NCBI GenBank assembly: GCA_018716105.1
Contig: DVKH01000007.1
Span: 42,440 to 106,439, forward strand
DNA length: 64,000 nucleotides
Reading direction: 5' to 3'
Source: Candidatus Fimivivens faecavium
GTDB taxonomy: Bacteria > Bacillota > Clostridia > Oscillospirales > Ruminococcaceae
The first letter of the stretch is position 1; each line of letters begins with the position of its first letter. Positions 7,309-18,091 of this stretch are shown one piece after another. The notes under the pieces were generated by a model. The model was not told the DNA's origin, made no database searches, and saw only the letters and a program-made list of their open reading frames with translations. Made by a program: the position numbers and the translations under genes.

Positions 7309-9294
7309 TCAGGAAACATCCGCCTCGTCGAGATAGAGATAACCGTTCTGCGCGATAAAATCCTTTCGTCCCGCGAGGTTGTCCCCGAGCATCAGCTCAA
7401 ACATCTCGGACGTCTTCTCCGCGTCCGCGGGGTTGACCTTGATCAGCCGCCGGGTCACCGGGTTCATCGTCGTCAGCCACATCATCTCGGGTTCGTTCTC
7501 GCCGAGCCCCTTGGAGCGCTGAAGCGTGTATTTCTGCCCCTCGAGTTCTTCGAGGATTTTCGCCTTCTCCCCATCGGAATAGGCGAAATAGGTCTTGTCC
7601 TTCGACGTGATCTCATAGAGCGGGGACTCCGCTATATAGACATACCCCTGTTCAATCAGCTGCGGGGTCAGGCGGTAGAGCATGGTCAGGATGAGCGTCC
7701 GAATCTGGAATCCGTCCACATCGGCGTCGGTGCAGATGACGATTTTGTTCCACCGAAGGTTCGCAAGGTCAAAGCTCGCGAGATCCTTGTTCGCCTTCGA
7801 TTTCACCTCCACGCCGCAGCCCAGGACCTTGAGCAGGTCGGTGATGATCTCGTTTTTGAAAATCTTGTCGTATTCCGCCTTGAGGCAGTTTAAAATCTTC
7901 CCGCGGACCGGCATAATCGCCTGGAACTCGCTGTCCCGGCCGAGCTTGACCGAGCCGAGCGCCGAATCGCCCTCGACAATATAGATTTCGCGCCGGCCGA
8001 TGTCCTTTGACCGGCAGTCGACGAATTTCTGCACCCGGTTGGACAGGTCAATCGTCCCGGCCAGCTTTTTCTTGATGTTGATCCTCGTCTTTTCGGCGCT
8101 TTCGCGGCTGCGTTTATTAATCAGGACCTGCTCCGCGATTTTCTGCGCGTCGTCGGGATTCTCGATAAAATAGACCTCGAGCTGATGCTTTAAAAACTCG
8201 GTCATCGCCTCATAGATAAACCGGTTGTTGATCGCCTTCTTGGTCTGGTTCTCATAGGAGGTCTGGGTTGAAAACGAAGAGGACACCAGCATCAGGCAGG
8301 CTTCCACATCCTGAAAGGTTATTTTGCTTTCATCTTTGAGGTATTTTCCGCCGCTCTTTAAATAGCTGTCGATCTGCGCGACCGTCGCGACCCGGACCGC
8401 CTTTTCGGGCGAGCCTCCATGCTCCAGAAAGCTCGAGTTATGGTAATATTCGCATAAATGCTTTTCGTTGGAAAAGCAAAGCGCAACCGAAAACTTGACC
8501 CGGTACTCGGGCTTGTCCTCCCGGTCGCGGCCCCTGCGCTCCGCCTGCCAGAACTGGACCGGCGTGATGGCCTGATCCCCCGCGAGTTCCGCCAGATAGT
8601 CGACGATGCCGTTCTGATAAAAGAACGTCTCCTCTTCAAACGCCTTCCCGGCCTGATTGCGCAGGACCAGGGTGACGCCGGGGTTGACCACCGACTGCCT
8701 TCGAAGCGTCTCGCGGTAATACTCGAGCGGGATCGCGATGTCCGTGAACACCTCAAGGTCCGGCCGCCAGCGGATTTTGGTGCCGGTCTGCCTGCGCTTT
8801 GCCGGCTCTTTCTGCAGACCCCCAACGTTTTCTCCGTGTTCGAACCGAAGCGTATGCCGAAAGCCGTCGCGGAAAATTTCAACATCCATGAATTCGGCGG
8901 AATACTGCGTGGAACAGAGGCCCAGGCCGTTGAGCCCAAGTGAAAACTCATAGCTGCCGTCGCCGGAATCGTTATACTTTCCGCCCGCATATAGCTCGCA
9001 GAACACCAGCTCCCAGTTGTACCGCTCTTCCCGCTTGTTGTAATCGACCGGGATCCCACGTCCAAAATCCTCGACTTCAATCGAATGATCCTCGTACCGC
9101 GTCACGACGACCCGGTTTCCATAACCTTCCCGGGCTTCGTCTATCGAGTTGGAGATGATCTCGAAGACCGCGTGCTCACAGCCCTCAAGCCCGTCCGAGC
9201 CAAAAATAACGGCCGGGCGCTTTCGGACGCGCTCCGCGCCCTTGAGGGAAGTGATGCTCTCGTTTGTATATCCTTTTGGAGAAGCTTTGCTCAT
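7309..9294 (-). CDS. Type IIA DNA topoisomerase subunit B (ParE/GyrB-like)
   Basis: 661 residues from ATG 9292-9294 with GGAGG 5 nt upstream; an upstream in-frame start lacks a ribosome site. The GHKL ATPase part has RKRPAVIFGSDG, EIISNSIDEA and DFGRGIPVD, and the glycine-rich LGLNGLGLCS lid. The TOPRIM part has IVEGDSALGSVK and TDADVDGFQIRTL. The final part (GLGENEPEMMW) contacts the A subunit. It supplies ATP hydrolysis and strand capture to the A subunit encoded 73 nt downstream, and the two are surely one transcript. ParE/GyrB cannot be separated by eye with certainty; pairing with the GyrA-box-less A subunit favours a topoisomerase IV-like enzyme. Confidence 0.93.
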   Translation of the reverse strand: MSKASPKGYTNESITSLKGAERVRKRPAVIFGSDGLEGCEHAVFEIISNSIDEAREGYGNRVVVTRYEDHSIEVEDFGRGIPVDYNKREERYNWELVFCELYAGGKYNDSGDGSYEFSLGLNGLGLCSTQYSAEFMDVEIFRDGFRHTLRFEHGENVGGLQKEPAKRRQTGTKIRWRPDLEVFTDIAIPLEYYRETLRRQSVVNPGVTLVLRNQAGKAFEEETFFYQNGIVDYLAELAGDQAITPVQFWQAERRGRDREDKPEYRVKFSVALCFSNEKHLCEYYHNSSFLEHGGSPEKAVRVATVAQIDSYLKSGGKYLKDESKITFQDVEACLMLVSSSFSTQTSYENQTKKAINNRFIYEAMTEFLKHQLEVYFIENPDDAQKIAEQVLINKRSRESAEKTRINIKKKLAGTIDLSNRVQKFVDCRSKDIGRREIYIVEGDSALGSVKLGRDSEFQAIMPVRGKILNCLKAEYDKIFKNEIITDLLKVLGCGVEVKSKANKDLASFDLANLRWNKIVICTDADVDGFQIRTLILTMLYRLTPQLIEQGYVYIAESPLYEITSKDKTYFAYSDGEKAKILEELEGQKYTLQRSKGLGENEPEMMWLTTMNPVTRRLIKVNPADAEKTSEMFELMLGDNLAGRKDFIAQNGYLYLDEADVS

Positions 9295-9518
9295 GTCGGC
9301 CTCCGTTTGTATTGATACAGATAATTCTGGGCTGAAATTTACCAAATATTGTGCCGAAACTTATTTTACCCGCAAGATTCTGTGTTTGTCAAGCGAAGCG
9401 TTGTCCTTCTTTCCCGTCGTACGCCGTCGGGTTTTGCCGCTCGTCCCCGCTTTCGTTTCTTATCCTGTACCGAAACCCGCGCTTCATTCGGCCGTCCGTT
9501 AGAAGCCTGTGCCCCGAC

Positions 9519-9553
9519 AAAGCGGAAAGGCGGGTTTCCCCGCCTTTCCGCTT
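9519..9553. terminator. Strong terminator after ftsH
   Basis: Perfect 14-bp stem (9521-9534 with 9538-9551) and a 3-nt loop, with short T tails on both strands, 8 nt past the ftsH stop. It insulates the topoisomerase B promoter region (9295-9518), where I see no other gene. Confidence 0.85.
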
Positions 9554-9560
9554 TTCATAT

Positions 9561-11546
<1,986 letters not shown>

Positions 11547-11566
11547 TTCGGCATCACTCCTGTCAT

Positions 11567-12109
11567 TTACTTTTTGGTATATGCGTCGGGTTTGAGCACC
11601 CCGACAAACGGAAGATTCCTATATTTTTCATCAAAGTCGAGGCCGTAGCCAACGACAAATTCGTCCGGGACCGAAAAACATTTATAGTCCGCCAAGAGGT
11701 TTACCCGGCGGCGTTCCGGTTTATCCAGGAGGGTTGCAATCCGAATGCTTCCCGCCCCTTTTGCGGAAAGATGTTCCATCAAATAGGACAGCGTCAGGCC
11801 GGAGTCGAGGATATCCTCCACCAGCAGGATGTCAACCCCAGCCACCGGCTCGTTGAGGTCTTTGATGATCCGCACAATGCCCGAGGTCTTGGTCCCGCAC
11901 CCATAGCTCGAAACCGACATGAAGTCGATCGAAACCGGGATATCGATCGCCCGCATCAGATCCGCCATAAAGACAACCGATCCTTTGAGCACGCTGACCA
12001 GCATCAAATTCTTCCCACGGTAGTCTTCGGAAATCTGTTTCCCAATTTCGCGGACCTTTTGCTGAATTTCCTCTTTTGAGATCAGTACGCGTTCGATATC
12101 TTCCAACAT
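11567..12109 (-). CDS. hpt: Hypoxanthine phosphoribosyltransferase
   Basis: 180 residues from ATG 12107-12109; GGGGGA 7 nt upstream is the ribosome site and itself encodes part of a longer in-frame version starting 15 nt earlier. The PRPP-binding motif is [15 protein letters not shown] near residue 90, and an early [14 protein letters not shown] loop is also typical. The enzyme joins hypoxanthine or guanine with PRPP to give IMP or GMP in purine salvage. In Firmicutes it is regularly encoded between tilS and ftsH, as here. Confidence 0.95.
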   Translation of the reverse strand: MLEDIERVLISKEEIQQKVREIGKQISEDYRGKNLMLVSVLKGSVVFMADLMRAIDIPVSIDFMSVSSYGCGTKTSGIVRIIKDLNEPVAGVDILLVEDILDSGLTLSYLMEHLSAKGAGSIRIATLLDKPERRRVNLLADYKCFSVPDEFVVGYGLDFDEKYRNLPFVGVLKPDAYTKK

Positions 12110-12133
12110 ACTATAATCCCCCATGCAGCCCTT

Positions 12134-13591
12134 TTATGTGCCGTCTGATTCGTTATTTTCCCCCGATGGGAAAATATCCCCCGCCTTTTCATCGCCCATC
12201 CGGAACAGGACGAAACGTTCGGTCCTCCCATCGGCCGCCGCTCCCATTGAAACGCCGCAGCGTTCGATCCAGACGATATCTTCCCCCGCGCAGGCAAGGA
12301 CAAGCCCGGGGCGGTCGGCAGGCGGGATTTTCCGTTCGTTGAAAAGCTTTTTCAGGCTCTTTCCACCGCCGCCGCGCGCAGGATGGAACCGGTCGCCGTC
12401 CCGTTTTGCACGCAGAATAACAATCTTTGTTATTTTATCATAATCGGCCAAATTAGTTAAGTCTAAACTGTTACATTTTCGGGTTTTTTTTAATTCCTCC
12501 CGCGTAAAAACGGAAATTGTCAGCGTTTTTCCGTTGGATAACGAAAACAGCGCCCGCTTTCCGGGTTCCGGAAGTTCGGCGGCCCGCTCGTCAGCCGGCG
12601 CAGCAGCCCCCTTATCGGGCGGCGCCTGATGGAGGGTCAGATACCCGCCGCGCGCCGATGCAAACCTTCCGCCCTCGATTTCAACGCTGCCGCTGCCGCT
12701 TTTGACCAGATTCAAAACAAGCTCCAGCCGTTTCGCATCATAAGAAAGCCCCGCCTCCAGCAGCCAGGCGCGCAGCGCGCGCAGCAAAACCGCCCGATGG
12801 AGCGGACGAAGCCTGTCGATTCGCAGTCCGGACAGCTCCTTGGCGCCGGACAGCGCCGCCTCTGCCAGACCACAGAGGCAGTCCTCATCCTCGGAAAAAC
12901 TTTTGGCCTCCCGCGCGAAAACCGATTCCAGCGATGGGTTCAGGCTTATCAGCGCCGGAACCGCCTGATGCCGGATGCGGTTGCGCCCGCAGCCATCTTC
13001 AAGATTCGTCGAGTCCACGACATAGCCCAGCCCGCGCTGTGCCAGATGGGATTCTATCTCCCCGCGCGTGCAGGTGATCAGCGGGCGGATGATCTCGTCC
13101 CGCACCGGCGGGATTCCACAGAGCCCTTTGAGGCCAGTTCCCCGCGCGAGATTCAAAAGCGCCGTCTCCAGGCTGTCGGAAAGGGTGTGCGCGAGCGCTA
13201 TTTTCAGGCCCCCGCCGTCCCCCGCCGGATCGCCGGCATGCTCCCGCGCCGCCTGACGGAGCGCGGTATACCGCAGCTCCCGCGCCGCAAGTTCAACGGA
13301 AAGCCCAGTCCCCCTGGCAAAAGCCGCGACATCAACGCTTTTGACGATCAGCGCAACGCCGAGCGACCGGCAAAGCTCCCGCACAAACGCTTCGTCGCGG
13401 TCGCTCTCCTCCCCGCGGAGCCGGTGATTTACATGGCAGGCGTACAGCCGGAACCCGAGCCCTTCCCGGGCCGACGCCAGGAAATCCAAAAGGGCAACCG
13501 AATCCGCCCCGCCGGAAACCCCGGCGGTAATCCTGTCGCCCCAGGATATCATTCGATTCTGTGAGATCGCGCAAAGCGCCTTATCCCTCAT
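12134..13591 (-). CDS. tilS: tRNA(Ile)-lysidine synthase
   Basis: 485 residues from ATG 13589-13591, which overlaps the dnaB 3' end by 11 nt and suggests translational coupling; an alternative start is the Met 13 residues later. The PP-loop SGGADS is at about 26-31, then CHVNHRLRGEES, the LAHTLSDSLET region and the STNLEDGCGRNRIR motif. The C-terminal TilS domain is longer and more divergent. The enzyme changes C34 of the AUA-reading tRNA-Ile to lysidine using ATP and lysine. It follows dnaB and precedes hpt-ftsH. Confidence 0.94.
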   Translation of the reverse strand: MRDKALCAISQNRMISWGDRITAGVSGGADSVALLDFLASAREGLGFRLYACHVNHRLRGEESDRDEAFVRELCRSLGVALIVKSVDVAAFARGTGLSVELAARELRYTALRQAAREHAGDPAGDGGGLKIALAHTLSDSLETALLNLARGTGLKGLCGIPPVRDEIIRPLITCTRGEIESHLAQRGLGYVVDSTNLEDGCGRNRIRHQAVPALISLNPSLESVFAREAKSFSEDEDCLCGLAEAALSGAKELSGLRIDRLRPLHRAVLLRALRAWLLEAGLSYDAKRLELVLNLVKSGSGSVEIEGGRFASARGGYLTLHQAPPDKGAAAPADERAAELPEPGKRALFSLSNGKTLTISVFTREELKKTRKCNSLDLTNLADYDKITKIVILRAKRDGDRFHPARGGGGKSLKKLFNERKIPPADRPGLVLACAGEDIVWIERCGVSMGAAADGRTERFVLFRMGDEKAGDIFPSGENNESDGT

Positions 13592-14951
13592 GACGCGACA
13601 GCTCCACATTGCGGAATTTGGTGTACTGCCCGTCCCAGCCAAGCGGAACCGTCGCCGTCTCCCCGTGGCGGTTTTTCGCGATGATGCATTCGGCAAGGCT
13701 TTGGTCCCCCTCCTCGCCCTCGTTCTGGTAATAGGCGTCGCGGTACAGGAACAGAACCGCGTCCGCGTCCTGTTCGATCGAACCCGATTCGCGCAGGTCC
13801 GAGAGCAGCGGCCGCTTGTCGGAGCGGGATTCCGGTCCGCGGGAGAGCTGCGAAAGGACGATCACCGGGATGTCGAATTCCTTCGCCATGATTTTCAGCG
13901 AACGGGTGATCTCGCTGACCTCCTGCACGCGGTTTTCGCTGCGCTTACCGCCCGACTGCATCAACTGGAGGTAGTCGATACAGACCAGCGAGACGTCTTT
14001 AAGCCGGCGGAGCTTCGCCTTCATCTCGCCGATGGTGATGCCCGGCGTGTCGTCGAGGTAGAGCGGCAGCTTCGAGAGCATCTGGCTCGACACCGCAAGC
14101 CGCACCCAGTCCTCGGAATCAAGGGAACCGGTCTTGAGCCGGCCGCTCGCAACAAAAGCCTCGGAAGAAAGGACCCGCATTGCGAGCTGTTCCTTGCTCA
14201 TCTCAAGCGAGAAAAACGCCACCTTTTTCCCGAGCTTTGCGACGTTGAGCGCGATGTTCAGCACGAACGAGGTCTTGCCCATGCCGGGGCGGGCGGCGAT
14301 GAACAATAGGTCCGAACGGTTGAGCCCGGTCAGTTTTTCATCCAGCCCCGTGAACCCGGTTGGGACCCCGAGATAATCTTCGCGGTCCTTGCCGCCGAGC
14401 CGCTGAAGCGTATCATAGGTGGAGAGGATGACCTCGTCCAGCCGCACCAACCCCGAGGAGTCCTTACCCTTGCGGATGTCGTAGATTTTCTGCTCCGCCA
14501 TTTCCATCAGGGCGTTCGGGTCGCCGGCCCCTTCGCGCGCAGCGGTAATAATCTCCGCAAAGGTGCTGATCAGGCTGCGAAGGTAATATTTCTCCTTGAC
14601 GATTTTGGCGTACGCCTCAACATTGACTGTGGTCGGAACGATCTGAACCAGCTGCGTCAGATAGATTTTCGCGTCCTGTTCGGTCGGGAAAATGTTTTCC
14701 TGTTTCGCCTGATCGAGGACCGTGATGAAATCAATCGCCTCGCCGCCGACAAACATCCGCATGACGATCGAAAATAGCATCTGGTGCTGCTGGCGGTAAA
14801 AGCTCTCCGGAATCAGGTGCTGGAGGACCACCGGAATACAGCCCGAGTCAATCAGGACCGCGCCGAGAACCGACTGCTCCGCCTCCAGATTATAAGGAAG
14901 CTCCTTCGGGAAATCGCTTCCCGAAAAATCCAGCGCATATAATTCCGCCAT
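13581..14951 (-). CDS. dnaB: Replicative DNA helicase DnaB
   Basis: 456 residues from ATG 14949-14951 with GGGGGGAACAAAA upstream. The N-terminal primase-interaction domain begins PYNLEAEQSVLGAVL; the RecA-like motor has Walker A RPGMGKTS, VCIDYLQLM (Walker B region) and the LSRGPESRSDKRP arginine-containing loop. It unwinds DNA at the replication fork as a hexameric ring. Gene order rplI-dnaB is common in bacteria and is kept here, although a hairpin separates the two. Confidence 0.97.
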   Translation of the reverse strand: MAELYALDFSGSDFPKELPYNLEAEQSVLGAVLIDSGCIPVVLQHLIPESFYRQQHQMLFSIVMRMFVGGEAIDFITVLDQAKQENIFPTEQDAKIYLTQLVQIVPTTVNVEAYAKIVKEKYYLRSLISTFAEIITAAREGAGDPNALMEMAEQKIYDIRKGKDSSGLVRLDEVILSTYDTLQRLGGKDREDYLGVPTGFTGLDEKLTGLNRSDLLFIAARPGMGKTSFVLNIALNVAKLGKKVAFFSLEMSKEQLAMRVLSSEAFVASGRLKTGSLDSEDWVRLAVSSQMLSKLPLYLDDTPGITIGEMKAKLRRLKDVSLVCIDYLQLMQSGGKRSENRVQEVSEITRSLKIMAKEFDIPVIVLSQLSRGPESRSDKRPLLSDLRESGSIEQDADAVLFLYRDAYYQNEGEEGDQSLAECIIAKNRHGETATVPLGWDGQYTKFRNVELSRHEG

Positions 14952-14995
14952 TTTTGTTCCCCCCGCGGTTTCATTTGTACCGTTTATCATAGCAG

Positions 14996-15030
14996 AAAAA
15001 CCGGCCCCGCGCAATGCGCCGGACCGGTTA
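14996..15030 (-). terminator. Terminator after rplI
   Basis: A GC-rich stem (15001-15012 with 15016-15027, two imperfect pairs, 3-nt loop) is followed on the minus strand by TTTTTC. It ends the gdpP-rplI transcript upstream of dnaB. Confidence 0.65.
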
Positions 15031-15040
15031 TAACCGTCTG

Positions 15041-15487
15041 TTAGGCTTCGGAAACCTTGATCATCACCTTCGCCGCAACGCCCGGATAGAGCTTCACCGT
15101 AACCTCGTAGTCGCCGACGGTTTTGATGTCCTTGTCCATCACGATTTTTTTCCTGTCAACTTCCGATCCAATCTGCGCGGTCATCGCCTCCGCAACCTCT
15201 TTGGCTGTGACAGAGCCGAACAGCCGCCCCGCGCTGCCGCCCTTCGCCTTCACTTCCACTTTGCAGGCTTCCAGCTTCGCCTTCTGCTCAAGCGCCGCCG
15301 CCCTTTCAAGTTCCTCGTGGCGCTCTGCGGACGCACGCTTCGCGTTGAGTTCGTTGACCGTCTGCGCCGTGGCAGGTACGGCGAGCTTTCTCGGGAACAA
15401 AAAGTTTCGCGCATAACCGTCGGAAACCTCAATCATCTCGCCTTTTTTTCCGGTCCCCTTGATATCCGCGTTTAAAATGACCTTCAT
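15041..15487 (-). CDS. rplI: 50S ribosomal protein L9
   Basis: 148 residues. The N-terminal RNA-binding domain has the KGEMIEVSDGYARNFLFP signature, followed by the long connecting helix rich in Glu, Lys and Ala, then the C-terminal domain with RLFGSVTAKEVAEA. AGGAGGAG precedes the ATG. L9 bridges the L1 stalk region of the large subunit and affects reading-frame maintenance. It follows gdpP by 26 nt, the usual Firmicutes gdpP-rplI pairing. Confidence 0.97.
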   Translation of the reverse strand: MKVILNADIKGTGKKGEMIEVSDGYARNFLFPRKLAVPATAQTVNELNAKRASAERHEELERAAALEQKAKLEACKVEVKAKGGSAGRLFGSVTAKEVAEAMTAQIGSEVDRKKIVMDKDIKTVGDYEVTVKLYPGVAAKVMIKVSEA

Positions 15488-15513
15488 TGGAACTCCTCCT
15501 TTTCTTCGACCTT

Positions 15514-17499
15514 TTATTGCGCCGGTTTCGGCTTTTTGTCTATATTGTTTTCATAGTATTCGTCAATCGCCAGCAGCAGCATCTGCCGCGCGTCTTCAAG
15601 CGTCACATTGGAAAGCTGCGTCGCCGCCATCGTTTGATGGCCGCCCCCCTTGAGCTTCTCCATTATGACCTGAACATTGATCTTGCCCATCGAGCGCGCC
15701 GAAATGGATACTCCCCCGTCGTAGTCGTAGAGGACGAACGAAGCGTCCACGTCGTTGATGGTAAGAAGTTCATCCGCCGCCTGCGGCGCTACCAATTTAA
15801 TGTCTTCTGAGGGCGCGTTGCTGGTCGAAATCGCGCACCTCCGGTAAATTTCAGCCGAGGAAACCACCCTGGACCGCTGCTGGTAAGATTCCATCGACGA
15901 CGCAAACAGCTTTCGCACTTCGACCGTGTCCGCGCCCTGCCGGCGCAGATACGCGGCGGCTTCAAAGGTTCTCACGCCCGTTTTAATCACAAAATTCTTG
16001 GTGTCGAGCATGATCCCGGCGAGCAGCGCCTCCGCCTCCAGGCGCGAAATCCGCGTCCGGTCGCCAAAATACTGCACCAGCTCGGTCACCATCTCAGAAG
16101 CCGAAGAGGCGTAAGGCTCGTGATAGAAGATCACGGCGTTGTCGATATATCCGACCATCCGCCGGTGGTGGTCGATCACCACAACGGTCTTGCAGGCCCG
16201 GTACAGCTCTGACGATTCGACCACATGTTCAATATGCGTGTCGGTAATGATCAGCAGCGTCTGCGCCGTCACCCGCTCTATCGCCTCGTCGGGATCCAGG
16301 AAGCTCCCCTCATACCCGTTCTGCTCCAACCGCTCGATCAGCGGTACGACCAGGTTCCTTTTCCGGTCGATGGCCACAAAGGCAGACTTTCCCATTGTCC
16401 GAACTGCGCCGAGCAGCCCGACCGCCGAACCGAGGGAATCGAGATCCGCAAATTTGTGCCCCATGATGATCACGTTGGACGAGGTTTCAATCAGCTCTTT
16501 GAGCGCCGTCGCAACGATTCTGGTCTTCACCTTGGTCCGCTTTTCAACGCCCTTTGACACGCCGCCGTAAAAGTCATAGCCGCCTTCGGTTTTCACCGCG
16601 GCCTGATCGCCGCCGCGCCCAAGCGACATATCAAGCGCCTGCCGCGCCCACTGATCCCCCTCCGCGAAGCTGGGAATATTGCGCGCCACCCCAATCGACA
16701 GCGTAACCGGGAGCTTGTCGGGTCCGGTCAGCCCGCGGACATGATCGAGAACCTCAAACCGCTTCTCGATAATCTCTTTCATATAGCGCTCTTCCAAAAT
16801 CGCGACAAACTTATCCCTGTCGGTTTTGACGACCACGCCGTTGCCTGCGCCGATAAAGTTCTCGATACAGTATTCAATTTGCGAAAGAAGCTGCGAGCGC
16901 TCGTTTTCCTTCGCGTTCTGTAAAAGATCGTCATAGCTGTCGATCATGATCACCATGACCGCCGGACGGCTCAGCAGATATTCGCGCGCGTCGCGCTTGA
17001 GGTCGGTGTCGTCGATCAGATAAAACGCCGTGATGTCGGCGCCGTCCCGCTGCGACTTCACGGAATACGCCGTGTACTCACGGTTACCGAACGAAAAGCT
17101 GTGGACGCAGCCCTCGCCGCCGGGTTCAAAACTTTTGATCAGCCTGCGGACCGGCTCCCCATAAAGCTTTTCTTTTCCAAGAACATGACGCTCAAATTGG
17201 CCGTTATACCATACGATCTCGTCAGACGGGCGGCTGGCCACCACAACCGGCAGCGGAAAATCCCTGAGCGTCTGGTCCTGCATCGCGCCGATGGCGGCGC
17301 CAAGCTGGCCGACAAAACGGTCGACCTCGCGCTCCGCCCGCCAGATGGTGAACAACAGGAAAATCAAAGCCGTTCCGCAAACTGCGGCGGCTATGTAAAA
17401 CAGCTCCAAATCATAGAAAAAAGTAAGACCCGTGACGGTGACCGTCGCAAAGAGCATGACAAAAACAGCTGGTTTGAATAAAGAGGCCTTATCCTTCAT
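15514..17499 (-). CDS. gdpP: Cyclic-di-AMP phosphodiesterase GdpP
   Basis: 661 residues from ATG 17497-17499, 5 nt after GGAGG (an adjacent upstream ATG is too close to it). Two membrane helices (about 10-55) are followed by a PAS-like domain, a degenerate GGDEF domain (about 170-300), then DHH and DHHA1 domains with HKFADLDSLG and VVVIDHHRR carrying metal ligands, and a C-terminal GGGHQTMAA motif. GdpP cleaves c-di-AMP to pApA and thereby tunes potassium, osmotic and cell-wall homeostasis. Co-transcribed with rplI. Confidence 0.95.
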   Translation of the reverse strand: MKDKASLFKPAVFVMLFATVTVTGLTFFYDLELFYIAAAVCGTALIFLLFTIWRAEREVDRFVGQLGAAIGAMQDQTLRDFPLPVVVASRPSDEIVWYNGQFERHVLGKEKLYGEPVRRLIKSFEPGGEGCVHSFSFGNREYTAYSVKSQRDGADITAFYLIDDTDLKRDAREYLLSRPAVMVIMIDSYDDLLQNAKENERSQLLSQIEYCIENFIGAGNGVVVKTDRDKFVAILEERYMKEIIEKRFEVLDHVRGLTGPDKLPVTLSIGVARNIPSFAEGDQWARQALDMSLGRGGDQAAVKTEGGYDFYGGVSKGVEKRTKVKTRIVATALKELIETSSNVIIMGHKFADLDSLGSAVGLLGAVRTMGKSAFVAIDRKRNLVVPLIERLEQNGYEGSFLDPDEAIERVTAQTLLIITDTHIEHVVESSELYRACKTVVVIDHHRRMVGYIDNAVIFYHEPYASSASEMVTELVQYFGDRTRISRLEAEALLAGIMLDTKNFVIKTGVRTFEAAAYLRRQGADTVEVRKLFASSMESYQQRSRVVSSAEIYRRCAISTSNAPSEDIKLVAPQAADELLTINDVDASFVLYDYDGGVSISARSMGKINVQVIMEKLKGGGHQTMAATQLSNVTLEDARQMLLLAIDEYYENNIDKKPKPAQ

Positions 17500-17684
17500 C
17501 ATTACCTCCGTAACTGCCGTTCCGGCATGAGATCAAATGACGGCACGGTCGAAATCCCCCTGCCGCCGGCAGAATCGGTTTGTGTGAGAGGGTCCATCTC
17601 CCGGCGCCGCCGGAGGCGCCGAAGGGCGCATCGTCGTTTCCACTGCGGTCATGTGCCATATCAGAAAACCGCATCAGCGGTTTC

Positions 17685-17977
17685 CCCGCCGCGTAAGCGG
17701 CGTACAAATCGTCTCAAGGCGTTCGGGTTCTGGTGTCGCAAGCGCGGCGCCTGCCCGCCAAAGGCGGGGCGGATCGGGCCTTGGCCCAATTTCTGCGGTT
17801 ATTGCATCATATCAGCGGGCCGCAAAGCGGTTCGCCCGCTGCATCCGCAGCGGGGCCCGGCCGCGGCCGGGCGGATGTGATGCAGCAAGCGCAGCGCGCG
17901 GCGTCCGCCGCGCAGGCCCCGCCAAAGGCGGGGCGGATTGGGCCTTGGCCTGATTTCTGCGGTTATTATATCATAAT
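17685..17977 (-). repeat. Two tandem copies of a hairpin-rich dispersed repeat (rnj-gdpP gap)
   Basis: Read on the minus strand, each unit starts near a TATAATAACCGCAG-like box (intact in the copy ending at 17977, degenerate in the other), then a stem resembling ATTGGGCC/GGCCCAAT, then CCCCGCC TTT GGCGGGG, then GC-rich arms. The 17685-17812 copy also ends in a GGGTTCTGG/CGTCTCAA block and a GCCGC/GCGGC stem. The same modules occur at 63743-64000 in the opposite orientation relative to the window. The whole 17503-18091 gap has no credible gene; its open frames run through the repeat. Confidence 0.75.
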
Positions 17978-18091
17978 GGCCCGCCTTGTAAAGCCTCCGG
18001 CCGGGAAAACAATGAGAATTTTACGGGGCGCAAAACCGCGCGGACGCCTGTGCATGGTGCATCGGCATTTTCCGCGCGGCCTTACAGTTGT

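Noticed and set aside
17685..17977. Possible CRISPR array
   Set aside because: Only two units per locus, unequal lengths, internal palindromes rather than identical short repeats with unique spacers, and no cas genes.
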